Shown: positions 35,385-44,005, numbered from the stretch's first letter. The stretch is 64,000 bases of DNA from Rhizobium sp. BK313 (GCF_014193655.1 NZ_JACHZQ010000004.1:62001-126000); one strand, 5' to 3'. Notes: a model not told the origin generated them from the sequence alone. Numbers and translations are program-made.

Positions 35385-35684
35385 TCACCCCAATATCTGC
35401 CGAAGCAAGCCGGCCGCAGCGATGGAGATGACCACCGTCGGCAGGATAGGCAGCCGGGTTGCCGCTAACAGAGTAATCACAAGTGCGACGAGGTCGGCAG
35501 GACGTCCCGTAACGAAATCCGGTGCGATAACGGTGATGAGCACGCAACCTGGCGCGCACTCCATAACGGCCTTCATCCGATCGCTGATCGTCCTATTCCT
35601 GAGCAGAATATAGCCGCCGATGCGGGTCGTGTAGGTGACGGTCGCCATCAGGGCGATTGTCAGTGCGTATATCGGATCAATCAT
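35385..35684 (-). CDS. azlD: AzlD-family branched-chain amino acid exporter subunit
   Basis: Small membrane protein of 99 residues with the AzlD pattern: three to four helices, IGGYILLRNRTISDRMKAVM and the conserved Pro-containing end LPILPTVVISIAAAGLLRQI. AzlC and AzlD together export branched-chain amino acids or analogues. The gene is intact and its ATG overlaps the azlC stop (ATGA). Its AzlC partner, however, has lost its N-terminus, so export by this pair is doubtful. Confidence 0.87.
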   Translation of the reverse strand: MIDPIYALTIALMATVTYTTRIGGYILLRNRTISDRMKAVMECAPGCVLITVIAPDFVTGRPADLVALVITLLAATRLPILPTVVISIAAAGLLRQILG

Positions 35685-36235
35685 GACGGCCTCGCCAGCA
35701 GGTAGGCGGCAAGAACGCCCGATAGAGCTCCAGCAGGCACGTACCAGGCTCCGGACACGAAAACATATGTTCCGCCGGCGACGACAAGGCTGATCAGCCA
35801 CGGGCGGGATGCCGCAAACCCCTTCCACATCCCGGCCAGCATGAACAGGAAAACCGCCGGAAAGGCCATGTCGAAGCCGTAGTGAGTTACGTCGCCCAGG
35901 ACAGGTCCGATCGCCGCCCCAATCGTGGTGAAGGTGATCCAACTGGCATAGAGCCCGATCGCGACACCGAAAAAGTAGCGGGGGTTGAGGTCCGTGCCCT
36001 TCTTGCGGGCATCGTCAAGCCCCATAGCCCAACTCTCGTCGCACATGAAAAAGAGGATGAGGAATGCCTTTCTTCGCGACAGTTTTTGCATCAACGGTGC
36101 GAAGGCGGCCCCCATCAGCAGATGACGGCTGTTGATAAGGAAGGTGATCGCCACGATCAACGCCACATGTGGTGGCGAGGTCCAGAGATCGACGGCGGCA
36201 AATTCGGATCCCCCTCCGAAGTTCAGCCCTGTCAT
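35681..36235 (-). pseudogene. azlC: azlC remnant, 5' truncated
   Basis: The remaining 184 codons match the C-terminal three quarters of AzlC: SEFAAVDLWTSPP, TFLINSRHLLMGAAFAPLMQ, FFMCDESWAMGLDDARKKG, then the hydrophobic end. Normal AzlC proteins are about 230-240 residues, and the first two helices (the LP...PFG region) are missing here. Upstream the frame runs through a short unrelated stretch to a TGA, and a 16-base tandem duplication (36247-36278) lies at the break. The first in-frame ATG is at 36233-36235, with no ribosome-binding site. Probably non-functional, though the downstream azlD is whole. Confidence 0.72.
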
Positions 36236-36246
36236 CAACGGAACTA

Positions 36247-36278
36247 AGAGCGAGCTTTGTGTAGAGCGAGCTTTGCGT
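36247..36278. repeat. 16-base tandem duplication at the azlC break
   Basis: AGAGCGAGCTTTGTGT (36247-36262) is followed directly by AGAGCGAGCTTTGCGT (36263-36278), differing at one base. It lies between the PHA depolymerase stop and the truncated end of azlC, and looks like the scar of a deletion or slipped repair. Confidence 0.8.
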
Positions 36279-36324
36279 GTTCATCGAACGCACCGCGCCT
36301 TGGCATCGGAAGGTGACGGACGCT

Positions 36325-37539
36325 CTATTCCATTGCCAAGATCATGTTGCGCACCACGGGATAGATTTCGCCCTCCCAGCGGCGGCCGTTGAAGACGCCG
36401 TAGTGGCCGACATTGGCTTGAAGGTGGTGGCGCTTCAGATGCGGGCGCAGCGAACGACAGAGATCGTGTGCCGCCGAGGTCTGGCCGAGGGCGCAGATGT
36501 CGTCTCGCCCTCCCTCGACGGTCAGAAGCGCCGTGTTACGGATCTGACCCGGGTCGACCTTGCGGCCATGATGGGTGAAGGTGCCCGTCGCCAATTCGGC
36601 CTTCTGGAAGACACGGTCGATGGTCTCGAGGTAGAATTCCTCGGTGAGGTCGAGCACCGCGAAATATTCGTCATAGAAGCTCTTGATCTTGCCAGCTTCG
36701 ACCGTCTCGCCCTTCGCCAGGTGGTCATAGAGCTTGCGGTGGGCGTCCTGATGGCGCTGCATGTTCATGGCCATGAAGGCAACGAGTTGCAGAAACCCCG
36801 GATAGACGCGTCGTCCCCGGCCGGAGTAGCGCCACGGAACGCCGCTGATCAGTGAATTCTCGAACCAGGCGAGCGACTTCGACACGGCGAGCTCGTTGAC
36901 CTCCGTCGGGCTCTCACGCGGGTCGATCGGTCCGGCCATCAGAGTCATCGTGCGCGGCGTGGCGGGGTGCCGCTCCTCCGACATTACCGCGACCGCTGCC
37001 AACACCTGCACGCAGGGTTGGCAGACGGCGAGGACATGGCCGCCGGGGCCGATCTCCTCCAGGAAGCGGATGACATAGTCCATATAGTCGTCGATGCCGA
37101 AACGCCCAGCTGAGAGCGGCACATCCCGAGCATTCGCCCAATCGGTTATATAGACGTCGTGATCGCGTAGCAGCGTCTGCACCGTGCCGCGCAGGAGTGT
37201 GGCAAAGTGGCCGGACAGCGGTGCGACGACAAGTATCCGCGGCCGGGGCGTGTCGACATCAGCGGCAAAGCGCAGGAGCTTGCCGAAAGGCATGTCGAGC
37301 ACAGTCTCGACGGTGATGGGGACATCGCGGTTGCCGATCATGATCGAGCTGATAGCGAAATCCGGTCGTTCGTGGGTAATCTCGAAGCGTGAGATCATTT
37401 CCAGTGCGGCAGAAAAATGCCGCGCCATGTCCCCAGCCGGCCCCCAGAACGCGGTTGCGGAAAAGACCTGCAAGCGTCGCGCCAAATCGCGCAGCGGTGC
37501 TATGAGGTCATCCTGGAACTGGTAGGCCTGGTAAAGCAT
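36325..37539 (-). CDS. phaZ: Intracellular polyhydroxyalkanoate depolymerase
   Basis: Protein of 404 residues of the PHA depolymerase, intracellular group (TIGR01849). The fold is alpha/beta hydrolase with Cys as probable nucleophile in LAVCQPCVQV (Cys173). Other blocks are ILVVAPLSGHFATLLRGTVQ, DVYITDWANARDVPLSAGRF, and a late His in VGHYGVFNGRRWE. It degrades stored polyhydroxybutyrate granules in the cytoplasm. I start at the ATG 37537-37539, which follows GGGAGA. It is divergent from the GST gene. Typical of rhizobia, which store PHB. Confidence 0.92.
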   Translation of the reverse strand: MLYQAYQFQDDLIAPLRDLARRLQVFSATAFWGPAGDMARHFSAALEMISRFEITHERPDFAISSIMIGNRDVPITVETVLDMPFGKLLRFAADVDTPRPRILVVAPLSGHFATLLRGTVQTLLRDHDVYITDWANARDVPLSAGRFGIDDYMDYVIRFLEEIGPGGHVLAVCQPCVQVLAAVAVMSEERHPATPRTMTLMAGPIDPRESPTEVNELAVSKSLAWFENSLISGVPWRYSGRGRRVYPGFLQLVAFMAMNMQRHQDAHRKLYDHLAKGETVEAGKIKSFYDEYFAVLDLTEEFYLETIDRVFQKAELATGTFTHHGRKVDPGQIRNTALLTVEGGRDDICALGQTSAAHDLCRSLRPHLKRHHLQANVGHYGVFNGRRWEGEIYPVVRNMILAME

Positions 37540-37663
37540 AACCGATTTCTCCCGCACCGCCGCAGAAATGCGGCAGCGCAAAAAAAGTTAGTGCAATATG
37601 TCGTGCTATGCGAGAAGATTGTCAGTGCGAAAGCATTATTTGTCCGACAAGGATTTGAACGCG

Positions 37664-38317
37664 ATGTCGCAGGCAGCACTGACAATCTCCTCGAAGAACT
37701 ATTCCTCGTGGTCGCTGCGCGGCTGGCTGTTGTGCCGGATGGCGGGGCTGGACTTTGTCGAAGTGCTTATCGAGCTAAATGACGAGGCGCGCCAGGAGCT
37801 TCTGCTGCTCTCCCCCTCGGTTCTTGTACCGAGGCTGACCCATGACGAGGTGACGGTATGGGACACACTGGCAATCGCCGAATATCTAAATGAGATCGCA
37901 CCGAAGGCTGGGCTCTGGCCTGCCGACCGCGCAACGCGCGCCGGCTGTCGATCGGTCTCGGGTGAAATGCATTCGGGCTTCCATAACCTGCGTTCGGCAT
38001 TGCCGATGAACCTTAAAGCGCGGCATGCGAGCTTCAAGATTTTTTCGGGCGCGCGGCCCGATGTGGAGCGCGTAAAGGCGATCTGGACCGAATGCCTCGA
38101 TACAAGCGGCGGTCCATGGCTGTTCGGCGCTGCGCCGACCGTAGCCGACGCGATGTATGCACCGGTCTGCACTCGCTTTCGCACCTATGCTGTGGAGCTG
38201 GAGCCAAAACTCGCAGCCTATGTGGAGACAGTGCTGTCCTGGCCGCTGATGAGCGAGTGGACCGAAGGGGCCATGGCCGAGCCGGACGAAATCGTCGAGC
38301 TCGAGGTGGAGTTTTGA
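37664..38317 (+). CDS. Glutathione S-transferase family protein
   Basis: GST of 217 residues with an N-terminal thioredoxin-like domain (LTISSKNYSSWSLRGWLLCR), in which the Ser pair after the first strand is the probable catalytic site. The cis-Pro segment VLVPRLTHDEVTVWDTLAIAEYLNE binds glutathione. A helical C-terminal domain follows (GGPWLFGAAPTVADAMYAPV). The ATG at 37664 has AAGGA upstream. Probably detoxification or isomerase activity; substrate unknown. Confidence 0.87.
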   Translation: MSQAALTISSKNYSSWSLRGWLLCRMAGLDFVEVLIELNDEARQELLLLSPSVLVPRLTHDEVTVWDTLAIAEYLNEIAPKAGLWPADRATRAGCRSVSGEMHSGFHNLRSALPMNLKARHASFKIFSGARPDVERVKAIWTECLDTSGGPWLFGAAPTVADAMYAPVCTRFRTYAVELEPKLAAYVETVLSWPLMSEWTEGAMAEPDEIVELEVEF

Positions 38318-38365
38318 GGGAAGGGAGATGACGATAGCGCGCGCTCGTATCTCCGCTATGGCGTC

Positions 38366-39493
38366 TTATTCGCGCTCGCCCCGGACGCTCCAGTAGAACA
38401 CCTCAAGTTTGTGGCTGGGGGTCGCACCCTGGAACGTGTCGCTGAATGCTTTGTCCAGGATGGAGGGGTTGAACACAACCTTTTGCGAAAGAAACTCAAA
38501 AAACCGGGCGACCTGCAATTGGCGTGAAGTATCCGTCTCATTGTTCGTGGCCGTAGCCTTGCCGAAAATCGCGTAGCGATCATTCGTATAGGTCCTCGTG
38601 CCATTGTCATATGTGCATCCCGGGAACCTCTTGACGTTTTCGGTAATGATTTCGAGATCACCGACAAAGTAGTGAAAGTCATCACGGCAGAAAGCCTCTG
38701 CCGCAGCCGTATACCCGGGATAGGACTTTATCCTGCTTTCAGTACCCTCCCCACAAAAGGGTTTTGCTTCTCGTTTCGACGGATCGCCGCGCAAGTAGTC
38801 GATGAGCACCTCGTCGAATCTGGGGAGTTCATGCGCAATCAGAAGAGCATTGATTCCCTCGTTCTGAGCCGTAGTTCCCCCTACAAGACCGATTAGCGGC
38901 TTTTCGGGGTAGGAACAGATTTTGTTCGGCGGGTCCTCTCCCTTGGGTGTGATATAGCTTATCCCGGTCAAAAAGAGCGGCGCAGAAACCATGAAGCCGT
39001 TCCGCCGTTCATTGGTGATCGTTGCCGGATCGCAGAGTATGTCAAACTTGACACCAAGGTTGAGAAAGCGCGAATCGTTTATCGAGGAAGTGGCGTTGTC
39101 CGTTGGGGCGTCTTTGTTCGCAATATCGGACGTAGCCGTTGGAACTGCACTTTTGCTCGCCATGTCAATATCGTAGATGCCGATATCGTTGAAGGTAAAT
39201 TCACCTGGCTTTGCATCCAAAATCATTTCGGCAAGGACGGCATCGCATATCCGGACCATGTAGCCCGTATATCCGGCTCGTTCCAACGGACCACGTGCTG
39301 CATCGGATGCCTTCTCGCCGGGCTGACGCGACCAGTAGGAAAAGGGCCGGGCATCGCTTCGGACCCCGATGCAAAGCAGCGTGTTCTCGTTGCATGTTGT
39401 AACTGGCGGTTGCTGGGGAGGCTCGGCTTCCGCGAGCCCTCCCGCGATAAGGGTAAAACACGCGAAAAGCGAACCGAGCAGTGCAGTATTCAT
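38366..39493 (-). CDS. Exported Cys-rich protein resembling an amino-acid binding protein (cassette gene 3)
   Basis: Protein of 375 residues with a signal peptide (LLGSLFACFTLIAGGLAEAE). The mature part opens like family 3 solute-binding proteins (LLCIGVRSDARPFSYWSR, then GYMVRICDAVLAEM) and keeps a later two-lobe layout (KFDILCDPATITNERRNGFM, LIGLVGGTTAQNEG, FHYFVGDLEII). It carries eight Cys in the exported part, unusual for that family and suggesting disulfides. There is no ABC permease or ATPase nearby; instead it follows, by 22 bases, a large membrane protein. The DNA is richer in A+T than the flanks. It may sense or present a ligand to that membrane protein. Function unknown. Confidence 0.8.
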   Translation of the reverse strand: MNTALLGSLFACFTLIAGGLAEAEPPQQPPVTTCNENTLLCIGVRSDARPFSYWSRQPGEKASDAARGPLERAGYTGYMVRICDAVLAEMILDAKPGEFTFNDIGIYDIDMASKSAVPTATSDIANKDAPTDNATSSINDSRFLNLGVKFDILCDPATITNERRNGFMVSAPLFLTGISYITPKGEDPPNKICSYPEKPLIGLVGGTTAQNEGINALLIAHELPRFDEVLIDYLRGDPSKREAKPFCGEGTESRIKSYPGYTAAAEAFCRDDFHYFVGDLEIITENVKRFPGCTYDNGTRTYTNDRYAIFGKATATNNETDTSRQLQVARFFEFLSQKVVFNPSILDKAFSDTFQGATPSHKLEVFYWSVRGERE

Positions 39494-39515
39494 TGATCTC
39501 CCCTTAGTTCAGTTT

Positions 39516-41462
39516 CTATTTCACGTCGTCGTCTCCAGCCTCCGTAACCTCAAGCATAACGGCAAAGGTCAGAAGAAATAGAAATGGCACGAGACAGAAA
39601 ATGAATGTGTCTCTTAGTTGTTGGGAGAACCAAGCCGCGTTTGGCTTCGAAGGAAGTGCAGATCCATAGGTCAAGAAAATCGCAAGCCACATGTATGCAT
39701 AATATAATGCAGAGAAAATAATACTGATTAGTACCGTCCAAAACACGCTGAGATGTCTGTGCTTGTCCATGATAACGAGGGCCGCAAATGATAGGATCAG
39801 CCCGGCGCCAAAATGAAGGGCAAAAAATTCCCCTGATTGTTCGAACAAAAAAATGATTTGCGTTTGTGTCAGATGGAAGTTCACGGCCCATGCCAACTTC
39901 GCGAAGTTGACCGCAGCCGACGCAAAAATCGCAATCAGCCCCGACAGGAAGGACATCCCCAGCAGCGTAAGGAAGGGAAATTGATAGAATTTCCAGTCCG
40001 TTCGCCAAGATTGTTGCTCGATGCGCACCTCGCGTGCAACGAGCACAAAGAAAACGCTCAAAAAAACCACAAGTCCCGAATGGAGCGTGTCCCACGCTGT
40101 CGTTTCGATGAATATAGGCCGTTGCGAAAGATTATATCGGCGAATGGCTTCGTACTTCTTGCAATCAGCGTATGCAGTGTCGGTTGGCGAACAAACGGGT
40201 TCGGCGTTGGCATCCTTAGTATTTACTTTATTATTTGCTCTTGCGTCATTATTTGCTTTTACCTGATCTTTGATTTCGTTCTCTAAAAGGCGCGTTTGTT
40301 CACTGTATACTCGCGGATTGCTGTCTGCTTTCCAGTCACTCCATTGGTTGTAGACAAGAAAAGTCACGATCGCGCCGAGGATCAGGCCAACTACCATGCT
40401 GATTGCGAATGAGTTTTGTTCGGCGTTATATTTTCCTTGGATACGCTTTACCGTTTTTTCCATCGGGCTCAGCGGTCTTGTTTCTTCTTTTTTTGAGATT
40501 TTGCGGCCGAGTTGGGCTCCTCGGCGGAGCAAGCCGCTTTGGCTAAAGACTGACCGGTTATTGCGCACAAAGAGGACGGCGAATACTGCCATGGTATTCG
40601 ACCGCACGATCGCTGCTTCGCGTTGGATGTTCGAAAGCGCATCCCACATTTCACGCGTATCGGGCTTTTCCGTTCCTTCCTCTCCTTTAGATTGTAGTTT
40701 TTTTGACAAATTATCTATGATGCTGTGTAGGCTGGCGATTTGCCCATCGAGTTTTTTCGAAAGTGATTCCAACTCAGACATTTGATATAGCGGGAAGTAA
40801 AGCATTCGATTGTCGGCGTTTGTGGCGACCGAGAGGTAGTCAATCGTCGCCAACGACAGCTCAATCTCTGCGATTTTCCTGCTAATACCGATATTGTGCT
40901 TGATTGATTCAGTTGCCCCGCGAAAAATCGTGACCAACAGTCCCGGTTGATCTTTTACAAACTCTTCATAGTCCACGCCGCGTAGGCTCTCTATGACTCT
41001 GTACACCCCCCGGGGGATGCCAGCCATCCGATGAGCAAGGCTTCTCATCGTCGCTTCGATGGGTTTTACAGCGCCAATTGATAGAAATGAAATTAGGAGG
41101 GCGGAAACGAAGATTGGTTTGCCGTAGCTCGTGGCGGACAGCAACGACGGGTCACTCGCCGGCATGAGGACGTTGTCGGTTGCACCGATTTCGCTTCTTG
41201 CGTTGCTTGCGCTCAACAATAGCTCATACACCTCCGCCGACCCCAAAACCACGGCGTAGACGATAAGATACAGCGCAGCATAGAACGTGAAGCCGGCGAT
41301 AATCTCACCGGTCGTACAAAGGCTTCTGACCTCGACTTCTTTAAGAATGGGGTGCAGTGAGAACGGATGATCGCCAGTCTGCGAATTGAAATTCCTGAAT
41401 GCCTCGATCAGCAGCGTCACCGCCCCGGCTACGATAGCGCCCGCGTAGATCAAATCGTTCAT
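39516..41462 (-). CDS. Large multi-pass membrane protein, unknown (cassette gene 2)
   Basis: Protein of 648 residues. Predicted membrane segments by eye: about 4-22, 54-73, 116-133, 352-371, 462-477, 495-518, 548-565, 573-597 and 618-637. A long soluble part (about 140-345) includes a coiled-coil-like stretch (SELESLSKKLDGQIASLHSI) and a basic run before the next helix. Between helices near 371 and 462 lies a second soluble segment with Cys424 and Cys434. No ATPase, kinase, nuclease or pore motif is visible and I recognise no family. It begins 24 bases after the small secreted peptide and ends 22 bases before the binding-protein-like gene, so the three form one unit. Codon use is A+T-richer than the neighbours. 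Confidence 0.8.
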   Translation of the reverse strand: MNDLIYAGAIVAGAVTLLIEAFRNFNSQTGDHPFSLHPILKEVEVRSLCTTGEIIAGFTFYAALYLIVYAVVLGSAEVYELLLSASNARSEIGATDNVLMPASDPSLLSATSYGKPIFVSALLISFLSIGAVKPIEATMRSLAHRMAGIPRGVYRVIESLRGVDYEEFVKDQPGLLVTIFRGATESIKHNIGISRKIAEIELSLATIDYLSVATNADNRMLYFPLYQMSELESLSKKLDGQIASLHSIIDNLSKKLQSKGEEGTEKPDTREMWDALSNIQREAAIVRSNTMAVFAVLFVRNNRSVFSQSGLLRRGAQLGRKISKKEETRPLSPMEKTVKRIQGKYNAEQNSFAISMVVGLILGAIVTFLVYNQWSDWKADSNPRVYSEQTRLLENEIKDQVKANNDARANNKVNTKDANAEPVCSPTDTAYADCKKYEAIRRYNLSQRPIFIETTAWDTLHSGLVVFLSVFFVLVAREVRIEQQSWRTDWKFYQFPFLTLLGMSFLSGLIAIFASAAVNFAKLAWAVNFHLTQTQIIFLFEQSGEFFALHFGAGLILSFAALVIMDKHRHLSVFWTVLISIIFSALYYAYMWLAIFLTYGSALPSKPNAAWFSQQLRDTFIFCLVPFLFLLTFAVMLEVTEAGDDDVK

Positions 41463-41486
41463 CGCTAGGCGTCCGAGGTCTGTCTC

Positions 41487-41609
41487 TCAGGGGCAGTTTT
41501 GAGCTGCTGAATTGCAGGGGCCTGCGGCCATTGCTCTGTTCTCGTCAACGACGACAATGCCAGCAATTCCAAAAGCGAGTACACTCATCATCAATAAGAA
41601 CTTGATCAT
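41487..41609 (-). CDS. 40-aa secreted peptide (cassette gene 1)
   Basis: Short frame, ATG 41607-41609 to TGA 41487-41489. It encodes a textbook signal peptide (MIKFLLMMSVLAFGIAGIVV, then ENRAMA) and a 12-residue mature tail containing two Cys (AGPCNSAAQNCP) that could form a disulfide loop. A purine-rich site (GAAAGAG) lies upstream of the ATG, and the near-consensus promoter at 41641-41668 places the transcript start about 25 bases before the ATG. It is immediately upstream of the large membrane protein. No similar peptide is known to me; it is too hydrophilic at the end and lacks the lipobox of entericidins. Confidence 0.62.
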   Translation of the reverse strand: MIKFLLMMSVLAFGIAGIVVVDENRAMAAGPCNSAAQNCP

Positions 41610-41640
41610 GTGTTCACTCTTTCATTGGTGGTGACAGAAA

Positions 41641-41668
41641 ATTATATCACACCTAAAACTTGCGTCAA
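41641..41668 (-). promoter_or_regulatory. Near-consensus sigma-70 promoter of the three-gene cassette
   Basis: On the minus strand, -35 TTGACG (complement of 41663-41668) and -10 TATAAT (complement of 41641-41646) are separated by 16 bases. This is almost the full housekeeping consensus, rare in rhizobial DNA. It lies about 32 bases upstream of the secreted peptide's start codon and points into the cassette. Confidence 0.78.
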
Positions 41669-41790
41669 CTGTGCCGCAAGGGGAACCAGTTCCCGTAGGT
41701 GTCCACGCCCGTTTAACCCTTGTCGCGGTTCAGGTTTCCCGTGCCATTGCAAGATCTCACGATGATAGTCGCCGAAAGGATGAAGGATCA

Positions 41791-42555
41791 CTATCCGAAT
41801 ACGAGCCCACCATCCACGATGAGGTTTTGGCCTGTTACCGCCCGTGCCCAAGGGCTTGCGAAGAACAGCACCGCGTCAGCTGCTTCCTCCGGTGTCGTCA
41901 CACGGCGCAAAGGCGTGTTTGCGGCGATGAGATCAAACACCGCTTCCGGTGTGGCGCGGCTGGCATCCGTAGTGCGGAGCAGACCGCCGGAAACCATGTT
42001 CACCGTAATTCCCAGTGGCCCGAGCTCGGCGGCGGCCGTTCGCGTCAGCGAGAGTAGCGCTGCTTTCGCCGCTGTCTAGTCATGGTAGGGCACAACGGGA
42101 TTTTGAAAGAGGTTCGTGCCGATGGTCACGACACGGCCGAAGCGGGCCTCCGCCATGGACGGCCGTGCAGCCTGGATGAGATTGAGCGCGCCTTGCACGG
42201 CAGTGTCGAGTTGCGCAGATATGTCCGACCAGTTGAGCTCATCGAGTTTCGGACGAGCGTCGCCGTTAAAGCTGAAATCGGACAGCGCATTGTGTACGAC
42301 CGTGGTTGGCGCGCCAAAATGGGCCGTAACTTCGTCCACCAGCCTTTTTGTCTCATCCAGGCTGCGGATATCGGCCTGGAAAGCCCGCGTATCGTCGCCA
42401 AGCCGGACGGCAAGGTCTTCAGCAGGCCCGCGGCTGTTGCGGTAATTGATGGCAACCTTTGCGCCCTCGCGGGCGAAGGCGGCTGCAATCGCCGCGCCGA
42501 AACCCCGGCCGGCGCCGGAGACGATGACGACCTGTTCGTTGAGGGGCAGACTCAT
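41791..42555 (-). pseudogene. Short-chain dehydrogenase with amber codon at the catalytic Tyr
   Basis: FabG-like SDR reading frame of 254 codons, interrupted once. It starts at the ATG 42553-42555 with an AAGGGA site. The NAD(P) motif GAGRGFGAAIAAAFAREGAK and the acidic-loop segments are intact. At codon 160 TAG (complement of 42076-42078) replaces the Tyr of the YxxxK motif: the frame reads VPYHD-stop-TAAKAALLSLT. The same frame then continues undisturbed to the normal SDR end (NLIVDGGLVFG). The rest of the gene shows no other decay, so the change is recent, a sequencing error, or is read through. It lies 5 bases after thiD on the same strand. Confidence 0.85.
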
Positions 42556-42560
42556 GTCGG

Positions 42561-43373
42561 CTATCCCTTTCTGTGTGGCCAAAGCTCATAGAAATGTTGG
42601 ACCGGCCCGTGGCCGGTGCCGACGGAAAGCGTTCCGGCTGCCGCAACCGCACCTGCGAGATAATGTTTGGCTATAGTGACCGCGTCCGTCAGTGCCGAGC
42701 CCTTGGCGATCTCGGCGGCCAGAGCGCTGGAGAGCGTGCAACCGGTTCCATGCGTGTTCTTGGTCGGCACGCGGCTGGCCTCGAACCAGGTCAAACCTTC
42801 CGGGCTTGCGAGCACGTCGGGGCTTCGATCGCCGGCGAGGTGGCCGCCCTTGACCAGAACGGCCAGCGGACCGAGCTTTGCCAGGGCTTCCGCCTGGCGG
42901 GCCATCGTCTGACGAGTTTCGGCAACCGGTTCGTGCAGAAGTGCCGCCGCCTCCGGTAGATTGGGTGTCAGCACTGTGGCCAGCGGAAGAAGCCGGCTGG
43001 TCAGAACGTCGACGGCATCGGCGGCGAGAAGCGCCGCGCCGCCCTTAGCAATCATCACCGGGTCGAGCACGATCGGAACGCCTCGATGTGGAGCGAGCGC
43101 ATCGGCGACCGCTTCGGCGATTGCGGCATTCGCAATCATGCCGATCTTGACGGCGTCGACCCGCACATCGGCAAAGATGGCCTTGATCTGCTCGGCGACG
43201 AATTGCGGAGGAACGGGGTGGACGCCGGAAACACCTTGCGTGTTCTGCGCCGTCAGCGCGGTCAATGCCGCCATGCCATAGACACCGCGCGCCGAGAATG
43301 CCTTCAAGTCCGCTTGAATGCCGGCGCCGCCGGAGGGGTCGGAGCCGGCGATGGAAAGAACGTTTCGGATCAT
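42561..43373 (-). CDS. thiD: Hydroxymethylpyrimidine/phosphomethylpyrimidine kinase
   Basis: Kinase of 270 residues with the ThiD blocks SIAGSDPSGGAGIQADLKAF, QNTQGVSGVHPVPPQFVAEQ, VLDPVMIAKGGAALL, PNLPEAAALL and the ATP/anion-hole motif THGTGCTLSSALAAEIAKG. It phosphorylates HMP and HMP-P for thiamine synthesis. ATG 43371-43373 follows AAGGG and overlaps the thiE stop by four bases. Third gene of a thiamine salvage operon under riboswitch control. Confidence 0.95.
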   Translation of the reverse strand: MIRNVLSIAGSDPSGGAGIQADLKAFSARGVYGMAALTALTAQNTQGVSGVHPVPPQFVAEQIKAIFADVRVDAVKIGMIANAAIAEAVADALAPHRGVPIVLDPVMIAKGGAALLAADAVDVLTSRLLPLATVLTPNLPEAAALLHEPVAETRQTMARQAEALAKLGPLAVLVKGGHLAGDRSPDVLASPEGLTWFEASRVPTKNTHGTGCTLSSALAAEIAKGSALTDAVTIAKHYLAGAVAAAGTLSVGTGHGPVQHFYELWPHRKG

Positions 43374-44005
43374 GAGCGCGCCCTTCTGATGGCTCTCGCG
43401 ACCTCGGCCGCCGCAGCCCGTGGGTCCGGCGTACCGCATATGGCAGAAACGACGGCAATGCCGTCGGCGCCGGCCAAGAGGGCGCCGGCCGCATGTTCGG
43501 CCTTCAGGCCACCGATCGCCACGGATGGAACAGGGCAGAGATCGACCATGCGGGCCAGACCCGCAAAGCCGATCGGCTGCTTGTGGTCAGGTTTGGTCGG
43601 TGTCGCAAAAACAGGGCCGATCCCTGCATAGTCGACGACGCTGGGATCGATGGCCGCCGCAAGCGCTTCTGTTTCCACCGAGAGGCCGAGGATCATATCG
43701 GGGCCGATCAGGTGCCGCGCGGCGCGGGCATCCATGTCGTCCTGGCCAATATGCAGACCGTCGGCGTCGATTGCGACCGCCGCCTCGACATCGTCATTGA
43801 CGATGAGGCGTGCCTCCGTGCCAGCCAGCGCTCGCTTCAGCGCGCGGCCGGTTTCGATCATGCTCGCCGTCGAGGCATGCTTGTCACGCAGTTGCACGAT
43901 GGTGGCGCCGCCGGCGACGGCGATACGTGCCGTTTCCACCATGCCTATGCCGGCGCAGAGCAGTGGATCGAGAACGAGGTAGAGGGAAAGATCGAAGCTT
44001 TTCAT
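43370..44005 (-). CDS. thiE: Thiamine-phosphate synthase
   Basis: TIM-barrel enzyme of 211 residues joining HMP-PP and thiazole phosphate. ThiE blocks are ATIVQLRDKHASTASMIETG, RLIVNDDVEAAVAIDADGLH with IGQDDMDA, LGLSVET, DYAGIGPVFATPTKPDHKQP and VAIGGLKAEHA. The product binds the ThiM and ThiD products of its neighbours. It overlaps thiM and thiD by four bases at each end (ATGA), so the three are translated as a coupled set. Confidence 0.94.
   Translation of the reverse strand: MKSFDLSLYLVLDPLLCAGIGMVETARIAVAGGATIVQLRDKHASTASMIETGRALKRALAGTEARLIVNDDVEAAVAIDADGLHIGQDDMDARAARHLIGPDMILGLSVETEALAAAIDPSVVDYAGIGPVFATPTKPDHKQPIGFAGLARMVDLCPVPSVAIGGLKAEHAAGALLAGADGIAVVSAICGTPDPRAAAAEVARAIRRARS

Noticed and set aside
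39516..41462. Membrane protein considered as a mechanosensitive channel or histidine kinase
   Set aside because: No channel-lining glycine/alanine helix pattern, no catalytic His or ATP-binding boxes, and the soluble part does not resemble MscS or a transmitter domain.
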